Positions 12,101 to 21,452 are shown, numbered from the stretch's first letter. The stretch: DNA of 22,880 nucleotides from Hymenoscyphus infarciens (GCA_001414345.1 LLCB01000557.1:1-22880); one strand, 5' to 3'. Notes: generated by a model from the sequence alone, not told the origin. Translations and numbers: made by a program.

Positions 12101-12700
12101 TTTACTTATTTTAAAAGCTTATTAGATACTAGCTAAGTAGTATAAAATATAATTAAAAGGCTCTAGTAGTATTAGAAAGAGATATTTAAATTAATACTAT
12201 AATATATATAATTATTCTCTAATTTTTAATCTTCTACTAAGACCTAATTAAATAATAAATATACTACTTTATAAAGCCTTATATAGAACTCTTTAATATA
12301 GTAAGCTATCTTAGAGAAGTTAAACTTACTAATGTTTTTAAACTCCTAGACTAAATAGATTTAGTAAGCTTAAACTTTATAAGTAAGTATACTCTAAACT
12401 AGCTATTCTAAAAGTAGTAACTACGTTATAATACCGTAGTTGTTAGTAACTATAAAAATATACTTATAGTTACCTACTAGTATAATAGCGTTATATAGCC
12501 TAGTAAATAGTACCTAGCCTAGTCTTTTACTCTACCTACTTACGTTTATCGTATAAGACTAAAGAATCTTAGTCTATCTATAATAAGGCTTAATTATAAG
12601 CTCTAGCTTTGTCTACCTCTTACTAGTCTAAGAGACAACTATAAATAGATAAGTCTATATAAAAATAAAAGAATATATACTAAGTAAAAAAAGATATATA
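9000..12700 (-). pseudogene. large ghost gene with Ulp1-like cysteine protease domain
   Basis: One minus-strand frame (codon low coordinates = 1 mod 3) can be followed without a frame break from about 12700 to 9000, more than 1000 codons broken only by stops of the kind RIP makes from Gln and Trp. In order: an N-terminal part of unknown fold (12700-12100), a basic Lys-rich segment (12080-11940), a long unassigned middle, a Ulp1/SENP C48 peptidase domain (9960-9477), then a Ser/Pro/Asn-rich low-complexity tail with an Asn run (9290-9260) and a Ser run (9230-9210). Family knowledge: Ulp1 proteases cleave SUMO-like modifiers and also occur in large transposon proteins. The size and the tandem low-complexity tail favour a transposon protein over a cellular SUMO protease (inference). 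Start and stop are not fixed; introns may be present. Confidence 0.6.
9477..9960 (-). other. Ulp1/SENP (C48) protease domain, inactivated
   Basis: The N-terminal signature RLKPRE-stop-LNNKIINIYLELF at 9936-9880 matches the Ulp1 pattern RLxPGEWLND..INxYLELL after reversing RIP changes. The catalytic His-Trp pair is now Tyr and stop (tac at 9735-9733, tag at 9732-9730). The Asp of the YYDS-type motif is now Asn (aat at 9672-9670, in YYNSIN). The Gln is retained (cag at 9570-9568). The nucleophilic Cys of the DCG motif is now Tyr (tat at 9552-9550, followed by agc for Gly, in LDYSLF). Gln to Cys is six residues, as in yeast Ulp1 (Q574, C580); His to Asp is 21 here against 17. The order and spacing make chance unlikely. 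Other papain-fold proteases such as adenain share the His-Asp-Gln-Cys order but usually lack the WLND entry motif. Confidence 0.8.
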
Positions 12701-12889
12701 TTAATATATTATCTAGCTTCTATATATAAAGGTTCTTATAAAATTATTATTAATTATATAAAGCTATTTTTATCTTTATTAGAATACTTAAAGACCTCTT
12801 TAATTATAAGTAACTTTCTACCTTTAATATATATAATAAATCTATTATAGTATAGTAAGAGTACTTCTTCTATTATAGATATAGCTATA

Positions 12890-13760
12890 AAAATCCTTAA
12901 AGAAATATAAAAGTATAATCTAGAGAATAGCGTTAATAAGATATAGAATAGAGTAGATATAGTAATAATAGCTACTAGTATCTAGTATAAGCAGAGGAAG
13001 ATCTTATAAAACTATCTATAAAGAGGAGACTAGAACTAGAATAGTATAATAATTAAACTAAGAGATAATATACTTTATAATATATTAGTAAGTATAAAAA
13101 GATAATAGTAATAAGAGTACTTACTACTACTATAGATAGGTCTATAATACTATATAAAAGGAAGGCTATATAAGAGAAGAGTATAGCAAATATATAAAAT
13201 AATACTAAGCTATAGAATATTATCTTAGTAAAACAGTATATTAATTAAAAGTTACTTAATAAGATACTAAGAATATTAACTAAAAAGCCCTAGTATAAGC
13301 TAAGAAAGAGAGAGATTATATTAATTAATAAGAGATTATTAGCTTATATACTAGCTTTTATAATATTAGAGACTTAGAAACTAACATAGAAAGAGTTATA
13401 GATAATATATATAAGCTAAATTATAAGGTCTATATATATCTATAAGCTTAAGAATTAATAATAGTAAATAAGATAAAAGTATATTAAGTATCTTAAAATT
13501 TATTAGAAAAAAGATAGTATTATAAAAGTAAGATATAAAAGCTAAGAAATAAGATTAATAAGAAGAGAGATAAGAAAGACGCTATCTAAGATAATAGTAT
13601 ATACTATAGTAGTTTCTATAATAAACATAGTAAATAACTAATAATAGTTAGATTAAAGCTTTATATTAAACTATTCTTAAGATTAAGTAAATACTAAAAG
13701 TAGTACCTTCTCTATACTTTATTAAGCTAATTATTAAGAATAGCTATATTATTATAATTT
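12890..13760 (+). pseudogene. ghost coding frames, charged helical protein
   Basis: Two consecutive plus-strand frames give hydrophilic translations. The first (about 12890-13280) contains SVNKI-stop-NRVDIVIIATSI. The second (about 13285-13760) contains SLYTSFYNIRDLETNIERVI and a Lys/Arg-rich helix near 13540-13580. The switch near 13285 could be an intron or a frameshift. The minus strand is also fairly open in the first part but reads as Leu/Ile/Phe-rich, typical of an antisense shadow, so I favour the plus strand. The product is unknown. It points away from the protease ghost, giving a divergent arrangement around 12700-12890. Confidence 0.33.
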
Positions 13761-14199
13761 AGAGGCTTTTACTAACTATAGAACTAAAATAAGCTATCTA
13801 TATTAATACTTACTCTATATAAAACATCTTTTCTTATTATATTTTAAATATAAACTATTATATAAATTCCTACTTATTCTAGATTTTATTTAATTACTAT
13901 TTACTACTTTAATAAAGTATAATAAAGTTAAAGATTAAATAGAAGTAATAAGAAATATTAATTAAAAATAATAAATATAAGTAACTCTTTATCTAAAAAA
14001 TAATAATTTATAATTAAAAGTAAATAAGCTTAAAAAAATAAAAAAAATAAAGCCTAGTATAAAAGTTAACCTAGTAATAATTAGATATAAATAACTATAA
14101 ATTATAGCTTTACCTCTTTCTTTACTACTTATAATTCTATTTAAAACCCTAATTAAGTCCTAGTTATAGTATTAACTTAGTATTTACTTAATTCTCTAT
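13761..14199. other. no identifiable gene
   Basis: Very A/T-rich spacer with long A runs (14030-14050) between two converging ghost genes. Nothing supportable was seen. Confidence 0.4.
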
Positions 14200-15690
14200 A
14201 AAATAAGTAAAAATTAAATATAAAGTCTAAACCTTTATAGACTAAGATTAATTTACTTACTTTTTCTCTTAATAAACGTTAAATACTTTAATTATTTTTT
14301 TCTTTTATTTTAGTATTAATTTATTACTTACTTTAATACCTTCTATTATATAGAATTTTAGTTTAAAAGCTTTTAAGCTAGTCTTATATATTAAGTTACT
14401 ACTAACTTATTTATTCTTCTTCTTCTTCTCTTCTTTCTTCTTTTTCTCTTTACTCTTCTTCTTTTTCTTCTTTTCTTTCTTCTTCTTTTTCTCTTTCTTA
14501 TTACTTATCTCTTTAGTCTCTATTAACTTATTATCTATTAACTCTTCTTCTTTATCTAGACCTAGTATACTTCTAAGACTTAATATATTAAATAGAGATA
14601 TACTCTATACTTCTAAGAAGTACCTTTTACTAATATTCCTATACTCTCTTTTACGTTTTATTATAACTTCTAATAAAAAGGTATTAGTAATATAATACTT
14701 TTTCTAAAAAGTATAATATCTTAATCTACTTTCTTAACTTATAAAGCACTTTTTAGTTTTACTAGCTTTATCTTATACTATTATTCTCTTCTTCTATTTA
14801 ATAAGAAGTTATATATCTAGCTATTTTAGAATAAGCTTTCTTCTTTTTTTTAATTTATCTTTCTTAAAGCTAGATAGCTTTAGAATTAGTCTAACTAAAT
14901 CTTCTAGCTCTTTATTATATCTTTATAAGACTTTAATTATAATATCTTAGACCTTAGATATATTATCTATATACTATTTCTTCTTAGTTTTAAAGTCTTT
15001 TACTATATTTATATACCTTTATATTATAAGATTAGAATAGTTATCTAAGATTAGAATATCTTTCTAGATTTAATAGATTATCTATTTTAGGATTTTATAA
15101 TTAATAATAATAGCTAGTTTCTTAAATCTATCTTTATAATATATAACCTTTTACTTAGGCCTTAATAGTATATCTCTAGTTATATTAGTAATCTTAGCTA
15201 GGTTAGATAAGCGTACTATCTTAATAAGATCTTCTATAATATTAATTAGATTAATTCTAGTTTTAGTTTTAGCTTTAATTAAATCTTTAGATTAGTTAAA
15301 GTTATTATTATTATTAACTTCTATATTACTATACTTATTCTTATTATTAGCCTCTTCTTTATACCTTTTAAATTTCGCCTCTTTCTCTTATACTATTTAT
15401 AGTAAGTCTATATTTTATTAAAGCTTATTCTTAATCTTATTACTCTCTATTTTTATAGTATTTACTTCTTCTTTTAATATAGTTTTAAGAGAATTTTATA
15501 ACTCCTTCTACCTTACTTCTCTTTATACCTTTAAATCTCTTACTTCTTAAAATGTTTTATATATCTTAGAAATCCTATTACTAGCTATCTTCTTCTTTAT
15601 ATCTTTCTTCTTCTTCTTTACTTTACTTATTACTTTTACTTTTACTTTCTTCTTATTTAATCTTATCTTATAAAAATAAAATTTTATTCT
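14200..15690 (-). pseudogene. ghost gene, Lys/Glu-rich protein
   Basis: A minus-strand frame stays readable for about 480 codons with only about 6% stops, below the background of this DNA, including stop-free runs such as INLINIIEDLIKIVRLSNLA (about 15250-15190). The N-terminus is Lys-rich (15650-15590), followed by a helical region, an Asn run (15318-15300), more helical segments, and a C-terminal Lys/Glu tract of about 35 residues (14500-14405). Basic composition suggests a nuclear or nucleic-acid-binding protein (inference). AAR and GAR codons contain no CpA or TpG, which explains why this tract survived RIP. Some Lys may be former Glu. No domain is recognised. It lies on the same strand as the protease ghost and could be another gene of the same element. 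Confidence 0.5.
14408..14500. repeat. polypyrimidine (TTC/CTT-rich) tract
   Basis: About 90 bases are nearly pure pyrimidine on the plus strand, built of ttc, ctt and tttctt units and broken by single adenines. It encodes the Lys/Glu tract on the minus strand. Pure purine-pyrimidine tracts of this length can form triplexes, but coding plus RIP immunity is enough to explain it. Confidence 0.8.
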
Positions 15691-15979
15691 AAAGTAATAT
15701 AGAGAGTAATTTAAGTTAGAAATAGCTAGAAGATCTAAGAATAAAAGAGAGGATATATATAGTCTTTTTATATATCTTATAATAAGCTAGTTTTAGCTTC
15801 TACTATAAGCTATTTCTAGCTCTTTATTATATATTAGTTTTAGTTCTCTATAAATAGTAAGAGTATAGTACTCTATATAGAGCCTAGTTTAATATCTTAT
15901 TATAAGAATAGCTATAAATTATACTCTATTTTTAGTTATTCTATTTAGTTATAGCTTTACTTAATCTAATATTGCTAAG

Positions 15980-17440
15980 AGCTATATAAGATTATAAGTA
16001 GAAGTAATAGTAGAAATCTAATATAATAGCTAAGTTAGCTCTAGAATTATTCTAATAATAAGTAATCCTATATCTTATATTAATCTTTATTCTTTAAATA
16101 TCTATAGAACTCTTTTAAATATAATTACTATAACCTTAACACTAATAATAATAATATTAAGTAAGACTATCTTAACTTTAGCTACTCTATTTAATACTCT
16201 ACTATTATTTAGAGTTAGTTAAACGTAGATAATTAATAATATATCTACTAGCTAATACCTCTTCTTTATAATTATAGAGTCTTCTTAGATAATAACTAGT
16301 ATTATAGCTACTTAAATTCTACTAAAGTATAGTACTTCTTTAACCTTCTAAAACAGTGTTATTACTAGGTTAAGAACTCGTTCTAATATCTCTTAGTCTT
16401 ATATAGTCTTTTAAGTAGTAGTAATAGAGCTTATAATAGGGTTTCTTTAAATTAAGTATTTAGATAGTATTAGATAGAACTATATAATTAATATTCTCTA
16501 GTACTTATATAAGTAATATAATACTTAGCTCTATAACTACCTCTCTTTCTAATATAATTAATAAGTGCTTAGGTAGTAATAGTATATTAGACTAGTAGAA
16601 ACTCTATTCTAAGATAAATAATTCTTACTATACTAATTTAAGGCTACTAGATATAGCTTAAGCCTTTAATCTAAGTCTAATATACTTATAGAGTATTTTT
16701 GTAGTTTCTTCTTTAAGAAAAATAATTTCTAATAAGTATATAAATAATTTATATAAATTTTACTAATATTTTTAGATCTATAATTCATACTCTTATAGTT
16801 CTACTAGATTTAAAGCCTATTTTAGCTATTTAATCCTAAGCTATAAGAGGTAATATAATTTAATTATTTCTAAGTTATATCTATAAGAAGAAAAGATATT
16901 AGATACTATCTAATAGAAGTAAAAACACTTTTAGAAATCGAACTTATCTCTATAACTTTATAAGAATACTATCCTCTTATATAGTTAAATATACGATTAT
17001 ATCTATAGTTATTATATATCTATATCTAATTATTTTTTAGGTCTCTTCTTCTTCTTATCTTTTTTATCTAAATTACTATTTATCTCTATTTATAATATGA
17101 AATTACTTAAGTTAATAAATTAGTTATTCTAATAGACTTATAATATAAAGCTAGTTAAAAAGATTACCTAACTCCTCTTTATATTAGTATAGAGAGGTTA
17201 GTAGCTAATCTAGATTTTAGGTAGCTATTTAAAAGAATTTGATTTAAGAATAGCTAAAAATAGACCTTAATTTAAAAATTACTTTTTATAAGTTACTACT
17301 ACTTCTAGAATAGTAGCTTAAAGAGCTTTTAAACTCTCTAATAAGTAATCTCTAGTCAGCTATTTAGTAATTTTATTAGCTTATAACTTAGTATCTATTA
17401 GTAATATTATACTTTTTAATAGATAACTTTTAAATATTAC
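15980..17440 (-). pseudogene. possible ghost gene, unknown product
   Basis: A minus-strand frame (codon low coordinates = 2 mod 3) runs without a frame break from about 17440 to 15980. Coherent pieces include ANKITK, LTRDYLLESLKAL, SNLDKKDKKKRPKK near 17080-17040, KKPYYKLYYYYLKDYIRLRD near 16440 and KEEVLASRYIINYLRLTNSK near 16240. Stop density (about 11%) is near background, so this needs a Gln/Trp-rich original to be real. The frame stays open into 17440-18000, but there it overlaps the chitinase ghost on the opposite strand and is probably antisense. If real, it would be divergent from the chitinase, with a gap of under 100 bases. Confidence 0.3.
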
Positions 17441-17561
17441 TATTTTATATCTTTATATTTAATTTTTAATAGGTTTTAGTAATTACTTTATCTAAGACTT
17501 TAGAAACGTCTATGTCTTTTTTAATTTCTAGATATAGAAACTTAGCTTACTTTATTAATTA

Positions 17562-17613
17562 GTAAGTATAGGTATTTAAAATTAATAGAAATTTATCTAT
17601 TAATTAATACTAG
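17562..17613 (+). other. chitinase intron 1 (52 nt)
   Basis: The 5' splice site is a consensus GTAAGT and the 3' end is TACTAG. It splits the Trp codon of the YF.NW..YGR motif and brings exon 1 (frame 1 mod 3) into the frame of exon 2 (2 mod 3). The length is typical of ascomycete introns. The first base of exon 2 is A where a Trp codon needs G. Confidence 0.75.
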
Positions 17614-17712
17614 AGCTATTTATAGACGAAACTTTTAGCTATAATAGCTTTAAGCTTTAGAGTTGATCTATATTCTTTATACTTTTATAAATCTTTAATT
17701 AGATAGTACTAT

Positions 17713-17766
17713 ATTAGTTATTAATTCCTAGTTTATAGTATATTTTAGCTATTTATAAGCTTTTAG
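17713..17766 (+). other. chitinase intron 2 (54 nt)
   Basis: It now begins ATTAGT, but the G-to-A at 17713 lies in a TpG context, so the original donor was GTTAGT. It ends CTTTTAG. Removing 54 nt joins DST-I to YLSN, matching the conserved DGTVYLSD of GH18 enzymes; leaving it in would insert 18 foreign codons. Confidence 0.75.
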
Positions 17767-18886
17767 ATACCTCTCTAATAGCTATACTAATCTTAAGAAA
17801 TACTATTCTACTAACTTCTAGAATAATATAGATAAAAATGTCTATAGTTGCTTTAAATAACTCTATATTTTTAAGAAATATAATTAATATATAAAAGTTT
17901 TACTAAGTATTAGTAGCTAAACCTACTCTACTAACTTCTCTACTATAGCTAGTACTACTAAAAGTTGAGCTCGATTTACTTCTACTACTGTTGTATTACT
18001 TAAGAACCTAGGACTTAATAGTATTAATATTAACTAAGAGTATCTAGTTAATAATATAGATACTTTAAATATTATTCTTCTACTTATAGTAATACGCTCT
18101 ACTCTAGATATTTATATAGTATAGTATATTCCTAGATACTACTTTCTTCTTAGTATTACTAGTTCTACTAGACTAACGAACTATAATATCTTATATTTAA
18201 GTAAAATAAACGAGTACCTTAATATTTAGTATCTTATAATATATAATTATACTAGATTTTAGAGTAGATTCATAGGTTATAATATAAACCTCTATCCTAG
18301 CCTCTTAGACTCTAATACTATACTATTCTTTATCTAAAGAGTTATTATAGACTATATAATAGCTAGAATCTCTATAAAAAAGATTATAATTAGTATTCTA
18401 TTATATAGTCGCTTCTTTAAAAGAACTATAGAGCTAGGCTAATCTTTTACTAGTACTAGGTTAAGAAGCTAAGAGAGTAGAGTATAAGACTATAAAGTTC
18501 TTCTTAAAGCCAGTATAATAGAATACTTTAATAATAAAGTAGAGTTATTATATAGCTATGATTTATCTATTAAAGAACTTATAAGCTATAATAGTATTAT
18601 TAAAGCTATATATAAAGCTATCTATATTAAATCTATAAATCTTAGTAGAGCTATATACTAGGAGAGTAGTATTAATAAAACTAAGAGCTAAAGTTTAATT
18701 AAGATAATTATTAATAGCTTTAAAGATCTAGATTAAAGTAAAAATTAGCTAAACTACCTAGTAAGTTAGTATATAAATATAGTAGTAGGGATACTAGATA
18801 AGTAAGTATAGTACTCTATAGTATAATACTATAACTTCTATATATTAAAAAGTTTAATAAAGTAATCTTTATAAATAAACTCTAAG

Positions 18887-18970
18887 ATAAGTAACGTTTA
18901 TCTCTATATAGTAAGACACTCTATATAGTAAGATATTAGATAAGTTTTAATATTTCTAAATAGCTATATT
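18887..18970 (-). repeat. terminal-repeat-like sequence, right copy
   Basis: The reverse complement contains ttactatatagagata (18914-18899), preceded by a near-duplicate ctatatagag block and by tctaata and aaatattaaaa, in the same order as at 8408-8490. It lies back-to-back with the direct copy at 19083-19130. Confidence 0.55.
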
Positions 18971-19082
18971 AATAAGAATAGTATAATAAGCCTAATACTA
19001 AGTTTAAATATAATTTCTAGTAGTTATAGTTAATTTTTAGACTTTTAAAAAGAAAAATCTATATTTTTTATAATCTTATTAG

Positions 19083-19703
19083 TTAGTTTTACTATATAGG
19101 GTTTCTTATTATATAGAGATAGATATTAATATTTATAGTAAGTTATAAGTTAAGCTTAACTTTACCTACTTTTTTTATAAGCTAAGTTTTTTTTTTATTA
19201 AGGTTTTCTCTCTTCTTTCTTTAAAAGATAGAAAATAAAAGTACTTTAAAAGAGATAACATTTAGCTAGAAAGAAGTACTAGATCTAATTATCTCTTCTA
19301 TATTACTTATTAATTTAAAGTAAGTATAATAAAAGTAATAAATAATTCTTAAAATTACCTCTTTTCTTTTAAAAATTTTTTACTACTCTTATATGTCTTA
19401 TAAGATTATAAGGTTAATAATAAGCTATACTAAGACTTTATAAAAAATTAAAAAATTATTTATCTTTATTTTATAAAGTTTATAAAGTATAAGAGAAGAT
19501 ATAAGCCTTTTTTTTCCTATTCTTATAAATAGTATATTATATATTATTATTAAACTAAAAATAAAAGAGTATTTAAAAAGAGAGGAAATTAAGGAATTTT
19601 CTTAAAAAGCTTAAATTATAAAAAAAGTAGGTAAATTTAAGCTTAACTTATAACTTACTATATTCCTATATAATAAGATATCTACTATACTAAGAAAAAA
19701 TAT
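19083..19703. mobile_element. ~600-bp inverted-repeat element (MITE-like)
   Basis: Left arm 19135-19176 and right arm 19620-19661 are inverted copies matching at 41 of 42 positions (core ttataagttaagcttaa). Outside the arms, ttattatatagagata at 19106-19121 pairs with tattcctatataataa at 19661-19676, and weaker pairing reaches about 19092 and 19690; inward similarity continues to about 19210 and 19585. The interior (19210-19585) has no readable gene. The ends resemble those of the 8408-18970 candidate, as expected of a non-autonomous derivative. The target duplication cannot be judged in this sequence. Confidence 0.7.
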
Positions 19704-20779
19704 AAGTAACTAATTTACTTTTAAATTTTATAAAATCTATATATATATAAATAACTTCTATATATTATATAGTAATTATGTTTTATAGCTAATTCTAAAT
19801 ATATTAAGACTCTTTTACTAAGAAAAATAATTATAGAATCTTTTTTATACTTAATTTATAGAATATCTTTATTTAGAGTATTAAAGTTTTGAATTAGGCT
19901 ATAAAGCTTATTATATATAGTAGTAACCCTCTATAATAGGCTTATAATAATATTTAATAGATAGTAGGTTATATAAACAAGCTTAGCTTATAACTAGTAG
20001 AGTTATTTTTAGCTACTAGATAGAGACTTACTTCTAATACTAAGTAAAAAATAGAGCTAGTTTTTTCTAATCTTATTATAGAATCTAATATTATATTAAT
20101 AGTTTTATAATAATATAACTTACTTAATTTAAACTTAGAATAGAAATTTTAAATATAGCTATATTATTTAATAAGTCTTTTACTTTAAGGTTAAGTAATT
20201 ATAGAATTAAGAGAGTTTTTCTGGTTTAATAAAAAGGTTAAGAATACTATATAAAATTAAGAAGTTCTTTATATAGATCTTAGAATTTTAGATTTAGAAC
20301 TTCTCTAATTATACTATCTTTAGACCTCTTAGATATTTTCTAGCCTAACTACTTTTATTTAATAAAATATTTATAACTCTTATACTCTTATTAATACTCT
20401 AAGTAACTTTTTATCTTTCTCTATATTATTAGTTGCTTTTAGTATTATATCTTAGACTTTAAGTATAGTGCTTATAATTATATTATTAATACTATTAAAA
20501 TCTATGCTATTTTAATATAGAAGAATAATATTAGCTTTAAAATTATTTATAGAAAAGTATATATTATTCTTCACCTTTGTCTAAATAGTACTAAGGTTAA
20601 TAGAACAAAGTACTTTTATAGTATAAACGCTTATATACTCTAGCTATAGTTACTTTACTAGTGCTTTAAAGCTCTAATTTATAGGAGTATAATAGATATA
20701 TTTTAAGATATTAGTAATTTCTCTTATTTAATACTTTATAATTTTTACTTAGCCTTTACTATTATAGAATATTACTAAG
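19704..20779 (-). other. degraded DNA with weak minus-strand ghost
   Basis: A minus-strand frame over about 20600-19830 gives semi-coherent protein-like text (for example CSINLSTI at its start and ILDSIIRLEKTSSIFYLVLE near 20090) with stops near background. No family is recognised. There is no RNA gene or repeat. Confidence 0.3.
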
Positions 20780-21290
20780 CTTAGAGTAGAAATAGGGAAT
20801 GTCTTAAAAGAGTAAAGGTTATTTAACTAATAATAGAAGATAGACTATACTTACTTACTTCTTTTCTATCTTTAACTCTTAATAGTAGATATTATTAATA
20901 TAAACCTTTTATATCTAGTTAATATTAGTAAAGTCTTTAAGGTGTCTATGTTTAATAAGGGTTTATACGTTACTATTAAGTTCCTCCTTTTCTTTCTAAT
21001 AGTCTCCTTCTTAGATCTCTTCCTATTCTATAGAAAGCTTATACTTCTTATATCCTCTATACTTGATATTACTCTTATATTTCCTACTCTCTATAAGCTT
21101 ATTATAATACTCGGACTCGTTGAAATTATATTCTTTATAACTATTATAACTTTTATACTAATTATGCCCGTCGTAGTCGTCGTATTCTTTACAACTATTA
21201 TATATTATACTAAGTCTTATTCTCGACAAGATTTTACGTTATACTACCTCTCTATAAACCGAAAACAGAGAGAGTAGTATAGGTCGGTTT
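20780..21290 (-). pseudogene. ghost coding frame, Tyr/Lys/Glu-rich
   Basis: A minus-strand frame from about 21290 to 20780 reads as a charged protein: NSCKEYDDYDGHN near 21200-21160, YKSYNSYKEYNFNESEYYNK near 21150-21095, ESRKYKSNIKYRGYKKYK near 21085-21030, then EELNSNV and IKHRHLKDFTNIN. Stops are few in the first 80 codons. The patch keeps more CpG and TpG than its surroundings (codons for DDYDG hold several CG), so it is less mutated. The opposite strand has a 111-codon open frame that is almost wholly hydrophobic, which I take as the antisense shadow. Family unknown. Confidence 0.4.
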
Positions 21291-21328
21291 TGTACTACTC
21301 TATAAGTACTATAAAACTAAGACTAAGA

Positions 21329-21452
21329 AAATACTTTATATAAGCTTTTATACTATAAATTATACGCTCTTTAGGATAGGCTTTCTAGAAAATTTCTATC
21401 TATTTTATTTTAATAGGTTAGGGTTATGTTTTCCTACTTAGTAATCCTTCCC
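21329..21452 (+). repeat. subtelomere-like unit, copy 1
   Basis: About 125 bases align directly with 21689-21817. Shared landmarks are actttatat, gttttatactata or its variant, tatacgct and tatctattttat. This copy holds ggttagggtta at 21416-21426, one and a half telomeric repeats in G-rich orientation; copy 2 has the decayed form gtttagagtta. Weaker similarity continues upstream into 21270-21328 and 21632-21688. Confidence 0.75.

Larger units (their letters stand above)
17512..18805 (+). pseudogene. RIP-inactivated GH18 chitinase (ChiB type), three exons
   Basis: GH18 chitinases hydrolyse chitin by substrate-assisted catalysis with a DxxDxDxE motif. Exon 1 is 17512-17561 (ATG; RYRNLAYFIN before a Trp codon split by the intron), exon 2 is 17614-17712 (AIYRRNF then ILYTFINL), exon 3 is 17767-18805. 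Joined length is 1188 nt, 395 codons plus stop, normal for ChiB-like enzymes. There is no signal peptide, so it was probably intracellular. The conserved SIGGW reads SISS-stop (17906-17920), DGIDIDWEY reads NSININ-stop-EY (18017-18043), LMAYDYAG reads LIIYNYTR (18233-18256), and the C-terminal GGAM.WE reads SRAIY-stop-E near 18650. Every change is TG-to-TA or CA-to-TA. Downstream anchors (Y.SYDLSIKELISY, SINKTKS-stop-SLI, NQ-like repeat, TAA at 18803) agree with the family to the last residues. It sits 85 bp from the right terminal-repeat-like sequence. Confidence 0.93.
8408..18970. mobile_element. candidate ~10.5-kb TIR element with several ghost genes
   Basis: The ends are related sequences in inverted orientation. 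At 8459-8474 the plus strand reads ttactatatagagata; the same 16 bases occur on the minus strand at 18914-18899. Similarity spreads to both sides: aaatattaaaa and tctaata blocks outside, gttaataa versus gttactta inside. Between them lie a Ulp1-type protease ghost, a Lys/Glu-rich ghost and others on the minus strand, and a chitinase ghost on the plus strand beside the right end. Ulp1-like proteases are known in some DNA transposons (plant Kaonashi MULEs, Zisupton/KDZ-type elements). I did not find a transposase, and the low complexity weakens the terminal match, so a composite of nested elements is a real alternative. Confidence 0.35.

Noticed and set aside
11927..12136. 69-codon open frame on the plus strand, hydrophobic, ATG start
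   Set aside because: It lies inside the minus-strand protease-containing ghost, over its Lys/Glu-rich part. Antisense of AAR/GAR codons gives Leu, Phe, Ser and Ile, which explains the apparent membrane-like protein.
12421..12441. Small hairpin (aactacg / cgtagtt) as a terminator or RNA element
   Set aside because: A seven-base stem in low-complexity DNA, lying inside a ghost coding frame; no supporting context.
17440..18000. Minus-strand open frame with a Ser-rich start (SSRSKSSSTFSS)
   Set aside because: It is the antisense of the Ser/Thr-rich part of the chitinase ghost, whose identity is secure.
8408..18970. Starship-type giant element with a DUF3435 captain
   Set aside because: I looked for a tyrosine-recombinase-like first gene and did not recognise one; repeated copies with longer inverted ends fit a TIR element better.
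20942..21277. 111-codon open frame on the plus strand, almost wholly hydrophobic
   Set aside because: It starts at GTG, has no signal or domain pattern, and is the antisense of a charged Tyr/Lys/Glu-rich minus-strand frame. Probably a shadow, though the weak mutation of this patch leaves some doubt.
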